Below, in pieces: positions 62,270 through 64,000 of a stretch of DNA of 64,000 bases. Source of the DNA: an archaeon. GTDB lineage: Archaea; Asgardarchaeota; Thorarchaeia; Thorarchaeales; Thorarchaeaceae. The stretch lies in assembly GCA_024276825.1 (NCBI GenBank), contig JAJRWI010000010.1, positions 124,001-188,000 on the forward strand. The letters run 5' to 3'. The position numbers and the translations under genes were made by a program. Within the stretch, counting starts at the first letter, position 1; every line of letters begins with the position of its first letter. Under the pieces are notes generated by a model. That model made no database searches. It had not been told where the DNA came from and saw nothing but the letters and a program-made list of their open reading frames with translations.

Positions 62270-63095
62270 TGGAGAGATTATCGTCCTGAGATTCTCGAGT
62301 CACATCAACACCGCTAGGTTTGAAGAATGCACTTACAAGCTCTTCCACCAGTACACCGTCGCGTAGTAAAAGAATCCTGTCGGCCATCCTTGCCACTTCA
62401 GGATCATGTGTGACGACAAGGACAGCTCTGTTCTCCTTCTTTGCAAGATCCTTCATCAGGGCAATGATCTCGCCACCAGTCTTGTGATCGAGGTCTCCTG
62501 TCGGCTCATCACATAGGAGTACTGCAGGGTCGTTTGCCAGAGCTCGTGCCAAAGCCACTCGCGAACGCATTCCACCTGAGAGTTCATGAGGCATATGGTG
62601 AGCGCGATGGTCAACACCCACTGCTTCAAGTAACCTCATGGCACGCTTATATCGTTCTTCGGCTCGCACCTCATCAAGGAGCATTGGTACCTGTACATTC
62701 TCAAGAGCTGTGAAGATTGGAAGCAGATGCTGATCTTGAAATAGAACACCAATCTTATGACGCCTCATCTCAGAGAGCTCATCATCATCAAGTTTGGTGA
62801 TCTCCACACCATCAACAAATATTGTTCCACTAGTTGGTTTGTCAAGACCTCCAATCAGGTTCAGCAGGGTGGTCTTGCCACTTCCAGAAGCGCCCACAAT
62901 TGCGACAAAGTCGCCCTTACGTACAGTGAGGTTTGTACCTCTAAGGACTTTGATCACTCGTAAGCCATCCTGAAACTCACGGTGCACATCAATACATTGG
63001 ACTGCAATATCATTTTCACTGTTCAAGGCGCTTTCTCCAATACATCGGCTCCAAAGTCTAATTAAAAAGGTTAACACTTTCAGCAAATAACGCAC
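62259..63095 (-). CDS. ABC transporter ATPase (LolD/MacB type)
   Basis: A LolD-like ATPase with Walker A GASGSGKTTLLNLIGGLD, Q loop LFQDQHLLPIFTALEN, signature LSGGMRSRVALARALANDP and Walker B AVLLCDEPTGDLDHKTG. The ATG at 63095 gives 278 residues, but the first 23 are hydrophobic and unlike the family. The TTG at 63026 would give 255 residues beginning just before the conserved IAVQCIDVHREF and leaves room for promoters toward mobB. It is the first gene of the operon with two FtsX-type permeases. Confidence 0.9.
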   Translation of the reverse strand: MRYLLKVLTFLIRLWSRCIGESALNSENDIAVQCIDVHREFQDGLRVIKVLRGTNLTVRKGDFVAIVGASGSGKTTLLNLIGGLDKPTSGTIFVDGVEITKLDDDELSEMRRHKIGVLFQDQHLLPIFTALENVQVPMLLDEVRAEERYKRAMRLLEAVGVDHRAHHMPHELSGGMRSRVALARALANDPAVLLCDEPTGDLDHKTGGEIIALMKDLAKKENRAVLVVTHDPEVARMADRILLLRDGVLVEELVSAFFKPSGVDVTRESQDDNLSIEG

Positions 63096-63116
63096 TGTTT
63101 CAATATGGTGAGCATA

Positions 63117-63614
63117 ATGAGTATATCGAGAGTGTTTGCAGTCGCAGGATATTCAAAGACTGGAAAGACAACCTTGCTTGAGAGAATAACACCACATCTA
63201 AAGGACAAGGGATATTCAGTTGCCATTATCAAGAGCACACAGGAAGATGTCGAGCCGCCAGAAGGGACAGACACAAGAAGGCATTGGGACAGTGGTGCCG
63301 ACCCCGTGATTCTTTATGGACCGCAGACTACAGTGATCAGACACAAGAAGAGAATTGTCTTTGAACAACTTATAGCAAGCATTAAGGCAGACTTTATACT
63401 TGTGGAGGGGTTGAAGCATGGTAGTGTTCCGCGAGTGTTCTGCGTGGGCAATAGCAAGTCAAGACCCAAAGACATCCCTAATGGGGTCTTAGCAATTATC
63501 ACATGGGATGATGTAAGCTGGGCTGATGACATAGATATAGAGGTCATTACATCCAGTAGATTGGAGAGGATTATCGAACTGATTGAGAGTCGTGCTATGA
63601 CCATCGGGGCTTAA
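63117..63614 (+). CDS. mobB: Molybdopterin-guanine dinucleotide biosynthesis adapter MobB
   Basis: A 165-residue P-loop protein. The N-terminus VFAVAGYSKTGKTTLLERI carries the Walker A motif, and the family segments VAIIKSTQ, DTRRHWDSGADPVILYGP and ADFILVEGLKHG are present. MobB binds GTP and supports MobA in making the molybdenum dinucleotide cofactor. Archaeal MobB is often found alone. The ATG at 63117 fits the domain edge; the ATG at 63105 adds four residues. It implies a molybdo- or tungsto-enzyme in the cell. Confidence 0.93.
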   Translation: MSISRVFAVAGYSKTGKTTLLERITPHLKDKGYSVAIIKSTQEDVEPPEGTDTRRHWDSGADPVILYGPQTTVIRHKKRIVFEQLIASIKADFILVEGLKHGSVPRVFCVGNSKSRPKDIPNGVLAIITWDDVSWADDIDIEVITSSRLERIIELIESRAMTIGA

Positions 63615-63664
63615 ATCTATGATTATCAAGTGAAAAATTACTGCTTGCAAGACAAAGTATAACA

Positions 63665-64000
63665 ATGAATCTAACTCGGTTTTTCCCCATGAGAAAGGGT
63701 CGCAATTACAAATTTTGTTCATTACTAATAATCATGTGGCTAGTGTTCATTCCAATTCAATATACTGTAGACCCTTTGATTCCAGACAAACATGCATCTC
63801 TCAATGACCACTCACGAACAGTTGCAGACACCTTCTCAGTAGAGACCATGTGGGATAACATCTTTGCCAGCGTGAGTAAGGCAAATATCATCAACATAGT
63901 ACAGACCTTATCAGAGGACTACCCGCAGAGAGTATGGTATCCCTTGGATAAAGCACCTTCAGCCCCATTGGAAGGCGCATGGGAGTATGTTAATGATACT
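63665..64000 (+). CDS. Start of a secreted peptidase, M28-like (cut by window end)
   Basis: An open frame from the ATG at 63665 (or 63689) runs off the window after 112 residues. It has a signal peptide or anchor (FCSLLIIMWLVFIPIQYTV) and a mature part with ANIINIVQTLSEDYPQRVW and EGAWEYVND. That pattern, of a helix, SEDYPxR and a second helix, is usual just before the catalytic domain of secreted M28 aminopeptidase-like proteins. The catalytic part is beyond the window, so the assignment is tentative. Confidence 0.55.
   Translation, partial: MNLTRFFPMRKGRNYKFCSLLIIMWLVFIPIQYTVDPLIPDKHASLNDHSRTVADTFSVETMWDNIFASVSKANIINIVQTLSEDYPQRVWYPLDKAPSAPLEGAWEYVNDT

Noticed and set aside
1..64000. CRISPR array or rRNA genes
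   Set aside because: No regularly spaced short repeats and no rRNA-like conserved stretches were seen in reading the window.

Overview
The window reads as a 64 kb piece of an Asgard archaeal chromosome. The archaeal side is shown by transcription factor B, a crenarchaeal-PolB1-like family B DNA polymerase, a geranylgeranylglyceryl-phosphate prenyltransferase of the UbiA family, archaeal aspartyl- and arginyl-tRNA synthetases, the TldD/TldE pair and MfnA. The Asgard side is shown by an ESCRT locus (Vps4, Vps25-like, a protein with Vps28-like and EAP30-like parts, and an ESCRT-III subunit), a GIFT-domain protein resembling eukaryotic IFT52, a longin-like protein and a Yip1-like protein. Thorarchaeia is my best guess at class level, but it is inference only. 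Gene density is high, convergent genes often abut or overlap by a few bases, and several promoters look leaderless.

Layout. 0-7 kb: IFT52-like protein, HIT protein, PPC-domain protein, PolB, a TIM-barrel glycosidase-like protein and a cysteine-cluster protein. 7-10.7 kb: small membrane proteins, a class III aminotransferase, an alpha/beta hydrolase and a winged-helix gene. 10.8-17.2 kb: AspRS followed by the ESCRT locus and a B-box/coiled-coil/GRAM-like protein that may belong to it. 17.4-24 kb: TldD/TldE, ArgRS, TFB and a zinc-ribbon protein. 23.7-27.3 kb: a PhoU/TrkA-C protein, an SLC41/MgtE-type cation transporter and a longin-like protein. 27.3-33 kb: RNA methylase, endonuclease IV, UbiA, Yip1 and ECF-S-like genes. 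33-36 kb: regulators, a second ECF-S gene, HypB and an amber-interrupted esterase. 36-42.1 kb: TraB, SCP2 and a PadR-controlled set of two FAD oxidases and one two-CCG iron-sulfur subunit. 43-48.6 kb: MfnA, two tandem ICMT-like methyltransferases, tRNA-His, and a surface membrane protein with a membrane-bound winged-helix partner.

42.2-42.9 and 48.6-52.9 kb form the accessory part. Three related elements are present: one 0.57 kb internally deleted IS607-type element that still holds a tnpA head and a tnpB tail, and two MITE-like derivatives. One derivative has been split by an IS110-family insertion with a likely bridge-RNA region. The same element lies at the join between a truncated zinc dehydrogenase gene and a truncated copy of a membrane protein gene. 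The intact paralogue of that membrane protein has a caspase-like His-Gly / Ala-Cys pattern, five membrane segments and an overlapping membrane winged-helix gene. I regard this pair as the best candidate for an undescribed system in the window.

53-64 kb: an intact zinc dehydrogenase, a toprim protein, two MacB/LolD-type ABC ATPases with two 968-residue FtsX-type permeases, a metallo-beta-lactamase-fold protein, MobB, and the start of a secreted M28-like peptidase cut by the window edge. I saw no rRNA genes and no CRISPR array.
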